Shown here piece by piece: positions 14,830 through 20,315 of a stretch of DNA of 27,665 bases (position 1 is the first letter of the stretch; the number at the start of each line of letters is the position of its first letter). The stretch comes from a virus. The notes below the pieces were generated by a model. The model did no database searches. It saw nothing but the letters and a program-made list of their open reading frames with translations, and had not been told where the DNA came from. Position numbers and translations under genes: made by a program. The stretch lies in the IMG/VR virus record IMGVR_UViG_3300029319_005312, positions 1-27,665 of that record. One strand, 5' to 3'.

Positions 14830-15647
14830 TAAAAGACAAATCAGTTATATTTGTTGGTAATTCTGTAGAAATAATGAAGCATGAACATGCTAAGTTTATA
14901 GAAAGCCACGATATAGTTGTTAAGTTTGGTAGAGCATTAGAAGCTACACCGTTGCAAGAAAAATCACTAAGTAGCAGGGTTGATGTATGGGTTACCGGTC
15001 AGTTTAGATCTCATGCATTTAGAAAAATGAAAGATCATTTTAAACCTGGTGGTAAGTTTGAAAATACACATATATTATTAAATAGATCAAGAGGTAACTT
15101 TCATTTAAAAGAGTTTGTTATTGAAAAACACATGTGTCCTCATTTAATAAAATATGGTTATCAAGAAATGTATAGTGATAAAGAAATTATTGATACTATG
15201 AAAGTTTTTGATAGAGATGTTATAGGCACTGATCTTAGACCATCAAGTGGTTTTTTAACTATACTATGGTTTATAGAAAAAGTTAAAACATATAAAAGCT
15301 TGTCATTAATAGGCTTTGACTTCTTTACAAAATCAACACCAGCTAAAAGAGTTGGTTATAATAAAAAATCTAAAAAATCAAATATTAGTGCACACGATCC
15401 GCATAGCTGGCATTTACCTATATATTTAAGACCAGCAAGTGCTCATGATACTTATCTCGAAGAACAATTTGTTTCTTGGTTAACAAGAACAAATCAAGTT
15501 ACTTGGCATATATTAAGTGATTTAAAAAAGAGAAGTATTAAGTATACAGGCTGGGCAAAGAACTTGCCAATGATAATAACAGCCTCTAATCAAAGAACGA
15601 AATATTACAAATCCAGAGTGCAACCAACTCAGCTAAAACCTCAATAA
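14805..15647 (+). CDS. GT29/sialyltransferase-like glycosyltransferase
   Basis: A 280-residue protein with the motif order of GT29 sialyltransferases. The sialylmotif-L-like part is KSVIFVGNSVEIMKHEH...SHDIVVKFGRA (12-44, with Gly18-Asn19). The motif-S-like part is RPSSGFLTILWFIEKV (145-160), leading to LSLIGFDFF (166-174). The VS-like part is HDTYLE (214-219), the His-x4-Glu of the catalytic motif. These enzymes use CMP-sialic acid, and plant GT29-like proteins have been proposed to use CMP-Kdo. With kdsA and kdsB in the same operon, CMP-Kdo is the natural donor to suspect. No membrane anchor is seen, unlike Golgi enzymes. The 3' end is overlapped by a minus-strand gene. Confidence 0.7.
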   Translation: MEKDIRKIVKDKSVIFVGNSVEIMKHEHAKFIESHDIVVKFGRALEATPLQEKSLSSRVDVWVTGQFRSHAFRKMKDHFKPGGKFENTHILLNRSRGNFHLKEFVIEKHMCPHLIKYGYQEMYSDKEIIDTMKVFDRDVIGTDLRPSSGFLTILWFIEKVKTYKSLSLIGFDFFTKSTPAKRVGYNKKSKKSNISAHDPHSWHLPIYLRPASAHDTYLEEQFVSWLTRTNQVTWHILSDLKKRSIKYTGWAKNLPMIITASNQRTKYYKSRVQPTQLKPQ

Positions 15648-15723
15648 GTAATATAACTAGTATAGTAACAATATACTCCCACCAGTCGTACTTTCCATTA
15701 TTATTAAAATCTAAGAATCTCAT
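15586..15723 (-). CDS. 45-residue membrane mini-protein overlapping the convergent gene end
   Basis: Read on the minus strand from ATG at 15723, which overlaps the TGA of the previous gene (ATGA), to TAG at 15588-15586. The start MRFLDFNNNGKYDWWEY carries a D-x-N-x-N-G-x-x-D-W-W-E loop like a calcium-binding EF-hand or dockerin loop, followed by a hydrophobic helix YIVTILVILLIEVLAELVAL. The last 62 bases are antisense to the GT29-like gene. The ATGA coupling and a clean hydrophobic helix support a real gene. It could be a small holin-like or accessory lysis protein, but nothing proves it. Confidence 0.55.
   Translation of the reverse strand: MRFLDFNNNGKYDWWEYIVTILVILLIEVLAELVALWICNISFFD
15659..15677. 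terminator. Weak hairpin between the convergent units
   Basis: AGTATA (15659-15664) and TATACT (15672-15677) form a 6-base stem around a 7-base loop, just after the plus-strand GT29-like stop. It is all but free of G/C pairs and has no T-run, so it would be a poor intrinsic terminator in either direction. It is listed because it is the only inverted repeat seen in the convergence zone. Confidence 0.2.
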
Positions 15724-15974
15724 TTAGCGCCACATGGTTTGCCATTGGCAATGTTAACCCATCGTTCTTTTTGGAACCAGTCGCGCAACGTAGCTCCTTT
15801 TTTTCTAGCGCCTTTTACATTAGACTTACTAGATCTTTTGTATTTACCTTGAGCCGCAGCAGTACGTTTAGCACGTATTACTTTTTGCCTTTCAGCTTTG
15901 CTCATGCTTTTGTACTTTTTGTATGGTAGACAAACTTTCTTTGTTCCACCACCTTTTATTTTACTTTTTGGCAT
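15720..15974 (-). CDS. Basic DUF5872-like protein
   Basis: An 84-residue very basic protein. I start at ATG 15974 (MPKSKIKGGGTKKVCLPYKK) rather than 15995, because the upstream gene ends at 15961. It has a CLPYKKYKSMSKAERQKVIRAK helix, a Lys/Arg/Ser linker, and a C-terminal LRDWFQKERWVNIANGKPCG. The C-terminal 'LRDWF..erWV.I.....PCG' pattern is one I associate with DUF5872, found in phages and large viruses. It likely binds nucleic acid or sits in the virion. It lies in a row of tiny basic genes. Confidence 0.7.
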   Translation of the reverse strand: MPKSKIKGGGTKKVCLPYKKYKSMSKAERQKVIRAKRTAAAQGKYKRSSKSNVKGARKKGATLRDWFQKERWVNIANGKPCGAK

Positions 15975-16083
15975 TTTTAGGTTTTTTATGACCACATCCT
16001 TTTTTCATAAGTGCTTTGTGTTTTTTAACACTACTTACATCATGGACAGATCCGTCCTTACAATACATTTTATGCTTTTTCAT
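15961..16083 (-). CDS. Lys-rich Cys/His mini-protein, 40 residues
   Basis: ATG at 16083 to TAA at 15963-15961, overlapping both neighbours by 14 bases. It begins MKKHKMYCKDGSVHDVSSVK and ends GCGHKKPKNAKK. The C-x5-H and C-G-H pairs could bind zinc. There is no family call. It is kept because the overlaps continue the unbroken tiling of this strand. Confidence 0.5.
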   Translation of the reverse strand: MKKHKMYCKDGSVHDVSSVKKHKALMKKGCGHKKPKNAKK

Positions 16084-16459
16084 AATATTTTGCTTTTTTA
16101 TTTGCGTCTTTTTCCCAAGGTAAACCTCGACTTTTTGTGTTTATATAATCAGTTGATATTTTTAAGCTTTTACCACCTGGATTACCTTTCCACTTATAGT
16201 ATAAACTATTAAATTGTAATTGTGGCTCATGATCTTCACCAGCTAAACTCATTTGTAGTTTATGACCTTTTTCATGCTTTATAGTTTTAAGCATGTTTTT
16301 AGGACTTAAATCTTTATTTACAAATATAGTTTTATTCTCATCAATATAACCCCAATGTCTTTTAGTAGGCATATCAACAAGTTTAATAACATTATCTAGT
16401 TTATTAGAGCTTGGATGCAAGCTTAATAACTGATGAAACGATTTCATTTTAAACGCCAT
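16070..16459 (-). CDS. Small HEXXH metallopeptidase-like protein
   Basis: A 129-residue protein starting at a TAATG junction with the previous gene. KTIKHEKGHKLQM (58-70) is a zincin HExxH motif (His62, Glu63, His66), and LPWEKDANKKAKYY (113-126) supplies a Glu116 that could be the third zinc ligand in the 'PWE..A' arrangement of DUF4157-like and related peptidases. There is no signal peptide. It may cleave a host or virion protein, or be a structural relic of a peptidase. It sits among small basic proteins next to the lysis genes. Confidence 0.65.
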   Translation of the reverse strand: MAFKMKSFHQLLSLHPSSNKLDNVIKLVDMPTKRHWGYIDENKTIFVNKDLSPKNMLKTIKHEKGHKLQMSLAGEDHEPQLQFNSLYYKWKGNPGGKSLKISTDYINTKSRGLPWEKDANKKAKYYEKA

Positions 16460-16572
16460 TATTTCTTTTTTCTTCTAGTTTTTCTAGCTTTTCTTTTTTT
16501 CTTTCTAGCTGCTTTCTTTTCGTTTTTTGATGCCCAAACTGCTTTACGTTGAGCTGCACTTGCATATCCCAT
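16459..16572 (-). CDS. Small poly-basic protein, 37 residues
   Basis: ATG at 16572 in a TAATG junction, TAA at 16461-16459 in another TAATG junction. It begins MGYASAAQRKAVWASKNEKK and ends in an almost pure Lys/Arg tail. The 'sxAQrkAVwASk' opening is a common start of short phage proteins. The tail would bind DNA or RNA strongly. Both junctions support the start and stop chosen. Confidence 0.65.
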   Translation of the reverse strand: MGYASAAQRKAVWASKNEKKAARKKKRKARKTRRKKK

Positions 16573-16679
16573 TATTTTCTTCGTTTAATTTTTTTACAAC
16601 TACCTGGTGAAAATGGCTTTTTACCTTTTACTGGCGCATATCCTGGCCAGCATCTACCTTTCTTTTTACTTTTTGCCAC
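16572..16679 (-). CDS. 35-residue basic mini-protein with GTG start
   Basis: GTG at 16679 (revcomp of cac 16677-16679) to TAA at 16574-16572. It reads MAKSKKKGRCWPGYAPVKGK, then KPFSPGSCKKIKRRK. The CWPGY-x-P-V-x-G-K-K-P-x-S-P-G-S-C pattern is a recognisable phage mini-protein with two conserved cysteines. The start lies inside the preceding gene (8 codons before its stop lies another frame), and the stop overlaps the next ATG as TAATG. The GTG start explains why it is easily missed. Confidence 0.65.
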   Translation of the reverse strand: MAKSKKKGRCWPGYAPVKGKKPFSPGSCKKIKRRK

Positions 16680-16806
16680 CTTTACCCATTTTACCTGGTC
16701 CACCTTTTTTAGTACATCTTACACCCCATCCTGAAGCATAAGCGCTAGGCCAAACCTTAAATTTTCTTTTAGCTGCAGCTTTACAAGCTGGACTAATTTT
16801 TCCCAT
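16666..16806 (-). CDS. Small basic 'ASGWGVRCT' mini-protein, 46 residues
   Basis: ATG at 16806, overlapping the holin-like gene end by 14 bases, to TAA at 16668-16666. It begins MGKISPACKAAAKRKFKVWP and continues SAYASGWGVRCTKKGG, ending in Gly/Lys. The 'KVWPSAYASGxGVxCxKxG' core recurs in short proteins of marine and Bacteroidetes phages and giant viruses as I recall. It has two Cys and a net positive charge. The role is unknown; a virion or DNA-binding role is plausible. Confidence 0.7.
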   Translation of the reverse strand: MGKISPACKAAAKRKFKVWPSAYASGWGVRCTKKGGPGKMGKGGKK

Positions 16807-17020
16807 TGCCTTTAAATTTTTCAATTGAACTTATACCAAAGCATCCTAAAGTAACCCATACAAACGAGTTGTAAACAACTTCATTTATAATAAGATCTTT
16901 GTCTGCAAAAAGACTTGTGCATAAATCAGCTACAGCAAAACATACCATAACTACAAATGATGCAAAGCCTACTATATTTTTTTCGTTAATATCGTTTTTA
17001 TCTTTAAATAATGTCCACAT
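16793..17020 (-). CDS. Holin-like protein with two membrane helices
   Basis: A 75-residue protein from ATG 17020 (MWTLFKDKNDINEKN), chosen because the previous gene stops at 17022; the in-frame ATG at 17041 would overlap it. Two hydrophobic helices are visible: IVGFASFVVMVCFAVADLC (about 16-34) and VVYNSFVWVTLGCFGISSI (about 47-65), then a charged EKFKGNGKN tail. The size and topology suit a class II-type holin, and the gene lies near the M15 endolysin. It could equally be another small virion-associated membrane protein. Confidence 0.65.
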   Translation of the reverse strand: MWTLFKDKNDINEKNIVGFASFVVMVCFAVADLCTSLFADKDLIINEVVYNSFVWVTLGCFGISSIEKFKGNGKN

Positions 17021-17021
17021 A

Positions 17022-17192
17022 TTATTTCTTTTTACCACCATATGAATATGGAAATAAAGCGTTCATAGCTTTACGTCTACCTTCACAACCACATGGTATG
17101 TTTAAACCTTTTGATACTCTATCTACAGCAGACTTAATACCAGTCTTAGTAGTGAATTTATGTATAGTGTCTCCTAATCCTCTTGATTTCAT
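17022..17192 (-). CDS. Small conserved phage protein with CxC motif, 56 residues
   Basis: Starts at ATG 17192 (MKSRGLGDTIHKFTTKTGIK), five bases after the previous stop; the longer in-frame start at 17261 would lie deep in the previous gene. The centre has NIPCGCEGRRKAMNALFPY. The 'GLGDTI.K.T..TGIK' and 'PCGC..R...lN..FPY' patterns recur in short proteins of flavobacterial phages in my recollection. The CxC and a single acidic patch might bind metal. The function is unknown. Confidence 0.7.
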   Translation of the reverse strand: MKSRGLGDTIHKFTTKTGIKSAVDRVSKGLNIPCGCEGRRKAMNALFPYSYGGKKK

Positions 17193-17196
17193 AATA

Positions 17197-17469
17197 TTAA
17201 CATCTCCATCTTCTACGTGCTGCTCTACCTCTTGGTCCTTTCCAATTTTTAGATCTAGCACAAAATGATTTTCTTCTTTTAGCAGCTTTGCTGCCAGGTT
17301 TAACTTTACCTGTTACAGCTGTTTTTAATTTACTACCAGGATTTTTACGTCTATAAGCCGCAACACCTTTTTTAGTCATACCAGCGCCTTCTTTTACAGT
17401 TCTAAAGTTTCTGTTCTTACCTTTGGTAGTTTTTCTTACGTCTGGTTTTCTTTTTCTTTTAGCTGGCAT
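17197..17469 (-). CDS. Very basic phage protein, DUF6321-like
   Basis: A 90-residue, Lys/Arg-rich protein. VKEGAGMTKKGVAAYRRKNP (about 25-44) is followed by GSKLKTAVTG, then KPGSKAAKRRKSFCARSKNW and a terminal RGRAARRRWRC. This 'GAGMTkKGVaaYRrkNPGSKLKTAVT...KRRkSFCAR' pattern is widespread in marine phages and I connect it, with some uncertainty, to DUF6321. It would bind nucleic acid. The TAA of the endolysin gene meets its ATG at 17469. Confidence 0.75.
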   Translation of the reverse strand: MPAKRKRKPDVRKTTKGKNRNFRTVKEGAGMTKKGVAAYRRKNPGSKLKTAVTGKVKPGSKAAKRRKSFCARSKNWKGPRGRAARRRWRC

Positions 17470-17930
17470 TATATTACCATGTATTTAGTTTTACCGCCTT
17501 CACGATAAGCTTTTAAACATCTATTTCTATTTTCGTCTGGGTGTACATAGCTAACATGCACCCAAGCTGGATTACTATCATCACCAAACTCCCATATCAT
17601 TTGGTCGTAATCTAAATTTTCTTTAATCCACTTATACATATCAGCATTAGACATGTTGCCATACGTGTCATCAATATCCATTGCTTGACCGTGACAATGC
17701 TGTGATTTTGCTGATCCACCGATCGCAGCGTTAAGTTCTGGTCCACGATAAAACGAATTTATCTTTATAGGACCTCCTACGTGCTCTCTAAGAGGCTCAA
17801 ATACTTTTTCTGCAATAAGCTTCATGTTTTCTAAATGAGACTCAGAGGGATCATTTTTTAAACCTAGCCTTAAAGCAGTAATACTATGTATTCCTTCTTT
17901 ATAAGATACGTGTTTACTTATTCTATCCAT
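17469..17930 (-). CDS. Endolysin, M15A-type zinc D,D-carboxypeptidase/endopeptidase
   Basis: A 153-residue peptidoglycan peptidase that would cut stem-peptide bonds at lysis. The zinc motif is SQHCHGQAMD (76-85): S-x-H-x-x-G-x-A-x-D with His78 and Asp85, and AWVHVSY (122-128) supplies His125. INSFYRGPELNAAIGG (57-72) is the usual region upstream of the motif in peptidase_M15_3. There is no signal peptide, so it depends on a holin; the holin-like genes on the same strand are candidates. The length is normal for single-domain phage M15 enzymes. The ATG at 17930 overlaps the preceding mini-gene by 8 bases. Confidence 0.88.
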   Translation of the reverse strand: MDRISKHVSYKEGIHSITALRLGLKNDPSESHLENMKLIAEKVFEPLREHVGGPIKINSFYRGPELNAAIGGSAKSQHCHGQAMDIDDTYGNMSNADMYKWIKENLDYDQMIWEFGDDSNPAWVHVSYVHPDENRNRCLKAYREGGKTKYMVI

Positions 17931-18066
17931 TTTTAAGTGCTTTTTTTACAGCTCTAGCTTTACGCTTTATTTCAGCTGCTTTGCCAATTATAATGTCGTC
18001 TACTGTAGTTTTAGTCCACAATAAAACCCACATATCTTTCCAATATTGTTTAGTTAATTTCCACAT
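17923..18066 (-). CDS. Small amphipathic basic protein, 47 residues
   Basis: ATG at 18066 to TAG at 17925-17923, overlapping the endolysin start by 8 bases and the upstream gene end by 17. It begins MWKLTKQYWKDMWVLLWTKT and ends KRKARAVKKALKNG. A Trp-rich amphipathic N-terminal helix and a Lys/Arg-rich C-terminal helix suggest membrane association. It may aid lysis as a spanin-like or holin accessory, but it has no lipobox and no full transmembrane helix. Confidence 0.55.
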   Translation of the reverse strand: MWKLTKQYWKDMWVLLWTKTTVDDIIIGKAAEIKRKARAVKKALKNG

Positions 18067-18403
18067 ATTTTTTTTTATTAAATAAATTTATAGTCACGCT
18101 TATTGTTATACCGCCAAGCGCTGTAGCGGCTAAATCTTTTGTATCAAACTTATTTTTGCTTTCAGTTGCATCAAGAAGTTCTTTTGCTGTTCCTGCTAAT
18201 AAAGCAGTACCTATGCCTGCTAGCATGGCTTTCTTTTTATCTTTTGTTTTTTGCCAGACATAAGTATAACCAGTAGCTCCAGCTATAGTACCTGCGGCAA
18301 AATGTAGTTGTTTATCTCTTGGTATCTGAGCGTTAGCAAAGCCCACAATACCTATTACAAATAGGACACATAATTTAAAATTTACTTGCGTTATTAATTT
18401 CAT
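18050..18403 (-). CDS. Exported YfiM-like protein
   Basis: A 117-residue protein from ATG 18403 (MKLITQVNFKLCVLFVIGIV), chosen over 18424 because it gives a classic signal peptide, ending GFANA|Q. The mature part has IPRDKQLHFAAG, the 'DK.LHF.AG' pattern of YfiM-like envelope proteins, then glycine-rich hydrophobic stretches (AGATGYTYVW, MLAGIGTALLAGTAKEL, LAATALGGITISVTI) that could be membrane-embedded. In Bacteroidetes, Gln after the cleavage site is common. It may act in the envelope at lysis or alter the host surface. It overlaps the previous gene by 29 bases. Confidence 0.7.
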   Translation of the reverse strand: MKLITQVNFKLCVLFVIGIVGFANAQIPRDKQLHFAAGTIAGATGYTYVWQKTKDKKKAMLAGIGTALLAGTAKELLDATESKNKFDTKDLAATALGGITISVTINLFNKKKYVEIN

Positions 18404-18785
18404 TGATGGCTTCTTGAATATCATTTAAATCTGCTGGTAACATAAGATCTAAACCAGCTTTAAAAACAGTTTCTTTTATACCGTCTTTAAATATTATTAA
18501 CGTGGGTGCCATACGAACCCTATATTTCTTTTTAGCTTCTGGAGCCTTAGCTATATCAATTCTATAATATACAGCATCTTCTAACTTATCCCACTCTGCA
18601 AAACAATTAGCTTCATTAAACTTAGCCCAAAATTCTACAATAACAGGTTTTTTATCATCATCACCAAATGCATTATGGCTATTTATTATGTCCTCAAAGT
18701 TATTATCTGTAATCCAATATTTTTCAGGAACATCTGATTGACTATATGATATAAGTGGAATTAACATTAAAATTAAGTACTTCAT
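18375..18785 (-). CDS. Exported thioredoxin-fold protein lacking the CxxC site
   Basis: A 136-residue protein with signal peptide MKYLILMLIPLISYS|Q. The thioredoxin fold shows as KPVIVEFWAKFNEANCFAEW (46-65), VYYRIDIAKAPE (72-83), and VRMAPTLIIFKDG (90-102) with the cis-Pro94. The normal WCxxC is FNEAN (56-60), so both active cysteines are replaced by Asn; only Cys61, just after the site, remains. Disulfide chemistry is therefore unlikely, and a binding or chaperone role in the periplasm, or mixed disulfides through Cys61, are options. It overlaps the YfiM-like gene and follows the coiled-coil membrane gene by 2 bases. Confidence 0.75.
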   Translation of the reverse strand: MKYLILMLIPLISYSQSDVPEKYWITDNNFEDIINSHNAFGDDDKKPVIVEFWAKFNEANCFAEWDKLEDAVYYRIDIAKAPEAKKKYRVRMAPTLIIFKDGIKETVFKAGLDLMLPADLNDIQEAINEINNASKF

Positions 18786-18787
18786 TT

Positions 18788-19069
18788 TTATTTTTTTTGT
18801 AGTTCGTATAATCTTTCGTCGATCTTATCTAGTTGCTCTCTCATTGCTTCAACATCTTCTTGAGTATCTAATATGGTCTGACGAATTAACTCATCTTTTA
18901 GATCATACTCTATTCTATCAATAACAGGTTCTGGTAATTCTTTTGCTAAAGCTATATCAGCTTGTAAAGCAAACCACATAGCAGCTAAGCTAAATATACC
19001 TGCTCCAGCTAGCCCTATTGTTTTTAAATCTAATGTTATTTTAGTTTCTTCTCCAATTTGTTTTGCCAT
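18788..19069 (-). CDS. Membrane protein with C-terminal coiled coil (lysis/spanin-like candidate)
   Basis: A 93-residue protein: short polar start (MAKQIGEETKITLDLKTI), one membrane helix (IGLAGAGIFSLAAMWFALQ, about 18-36), an ALAKELPEP linker and a charged C-terminal coiled coil (DELIRQTILDTQEDVEAM, then LDKIDERLYELQKK). One helix plus a periplasmic coiled coil is the layout of inner-membrane spanin subunits, and similar short proteins are common in marine phages. No matching outer-membrane spanin lipoprotein with a lipobox is visible. It could also be a holin-like protein. It sits two bases after the beta-barrel gene. Confidence 0.65.
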   Translation of the reverse strand: MAKQIGEETKITLDLKTIGLAGAGIFSLAAMWFALQADIALAKELPEPVIDRIEYDLKDELIRQTILDTQEDVEAMREQLDKIDERLYELQKK

Positions 19070-19071
19070 GA

Positions 19072-20265
19072 TTATCTAAATGTGTAGTTAATTCCAAAGT
19101 TTGAGTTAAATATTTCTGAGTCCCAGAATTTAGTATATTCACCTTCAATAAACACACCAATTGATTTGCTTATTTTAACACCAAATACCATACCAGCTTG
19201 ATAATCACTCCATTGTTCACCTTCTAGTAAATTATTATGACCACCTTCACTCCAACTGTTTCTATGTAAGTAGCTAAAGTCTTCATTACCTTGCACATAT
19301 TTGTGGTATGGTAATATCCAGTTACCAAACGCGTGAAACCAAAAGTTGTTTTTGTAGTGATAAAAGTCAAAACCGACGATTGGTGCAATCTCGGCAAAAG
19401 CATCAAGCTCAGCCCATGCTTCTTCATTATATCGATTTAATAGACCAGGCATTACGAGATCTCTAAACTGTGCATCTGTCCAAGCAACAATATCACCTTC
19501 TGGATTAGTCCAATACCAATCACTAACAAAATCACCAGTTTCATCTGTTCCTGAATAATACCAATCATCGTATCCATACTCGAAACCCAAAGTGTACCAG
19601 TAATTAACAGTTCCTCCGTCTTCATCTGTTTCATTTAACCATATCTCTACAGGATTATAACCGTAAGGACGTTGATGTGTTCTGTATATTGCACCAGCAG
19701 ATATACTAAATTTCTTACCAATAGGTAACCTGGCTCTTAATTCACCAGATGTATATTGAAAACCAACATTACCAGCTTCTCTAGCTTCAAACTTAGCTAT
19801 ATGATAATCACCAGTATGTCTTATAAATAATCTTTTATTGTCGAACTCGTTACCGTTTCTTCTTTCTTTTTCCCAATGTAGCATGTATTCTAAACCTTGA
19901 ACGGCTGATGTAGGTGCTGATAAAGCTACTTGTTTTTCTATTTTGTTATTACCAGTCCAGAAATTACCAGGTTTTACTTCATAACCAAATCTAGCTAATT
20001 TACGTATACCAAACCCATATCTGTAATCAAACGGGTGATATATTGTTTGATCTACAACATCTGGTATTGCGTAGAAATCATCAGGGTTTGTACGTATGAA
20101 ATATTTAGGTTGTTCTTCTTTTGCATTACCTATGTTACCGGCAGCATAAAAAGTTCCGTACTTTAAAAAATCTTTATAAACTTCTTTAAAAAAGTTTTTC
20201 TTTTCTTCTTGTGCAATAGAATTAAAGCTTATAAATAATGCTAATATTGTTAAAATTTGTTTCAT
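19072..20265 (-). CDS. Phage-encoded predicted outer-membrane beta-barrel protein
   Basis: A 397-residue protein with signal peptide MKQILTILALFISFNSIA|Q. The mature part is rich in aromatic, alternating-polarity strands, for example KFSISAGAIYRTHQ, WYTLGFEYGYDDWYY, IVGFDFYHYKNNFWFHAFGN and SIGVFIEGEYTKFWD, and it ends SNFGINYTFR. An aromatic residue near the C-terminus after a final strand is the targeting signature of outer-membrane barrels. Acidic, Tyr/Trp-rich loops (residues about 215-260) suggest exposed surface turns. No enzyme motif is seen. Possible roles: receptor masking or superinfection exclusion, envelope weakening at lysis, or a virion component. It lies between the giant virion protein and the lysis genes. 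Confidence 0.75.
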   Translation of the reverse strand: MKQILTILALFISFNSIAQEEKKNFFKEVYKDFLKYGTFYAAGNIGNAKEEQPKYFIRTNPDDFYAIPDVVDQTIYHPFDYRYGFGIRKLARFGYEVKPGNFWTGNNKIEKQVALSAPTSAVQGLEYMLHWEKERRNGNEFDNKRLFIRHTGDYHIAKFEAREAGNVGFQYTSGELRARLPIGKKFSISAGAIYRTHQRPYGYNPVEIWLNETDEDGGTVNYWYTLGFEYGYDDWYYSGTDETGDFVSDWYWTNPEGDIVAWTDAQFRDLVMPGLLNRYNEEAWAELDAFAEIAPIVGFDFYHYKNNFWFHAFGNWILPYHKYVQGNEDFSYLHRNSWSEGGHNNLLEGEQWSDYQAGMVFGVKISKSIGVFIEGEYTKFWDSEIFNSNFGINYTFR

Positions 20266-20315
20266 CTGTAGTAAAGTTGTTATAGTTTAAGTAATCACTT
20301 GTTTTTGCCAATAAT

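Noticed and set aside
15898-16212. 104-residue plus-strand hydrophobic frame
   Set aside because: It is the complement of Lys-rich minus-strand genes; poly-Lys codons read as Phe/Leu on the other strand. The minus-strand tiling is continuous.
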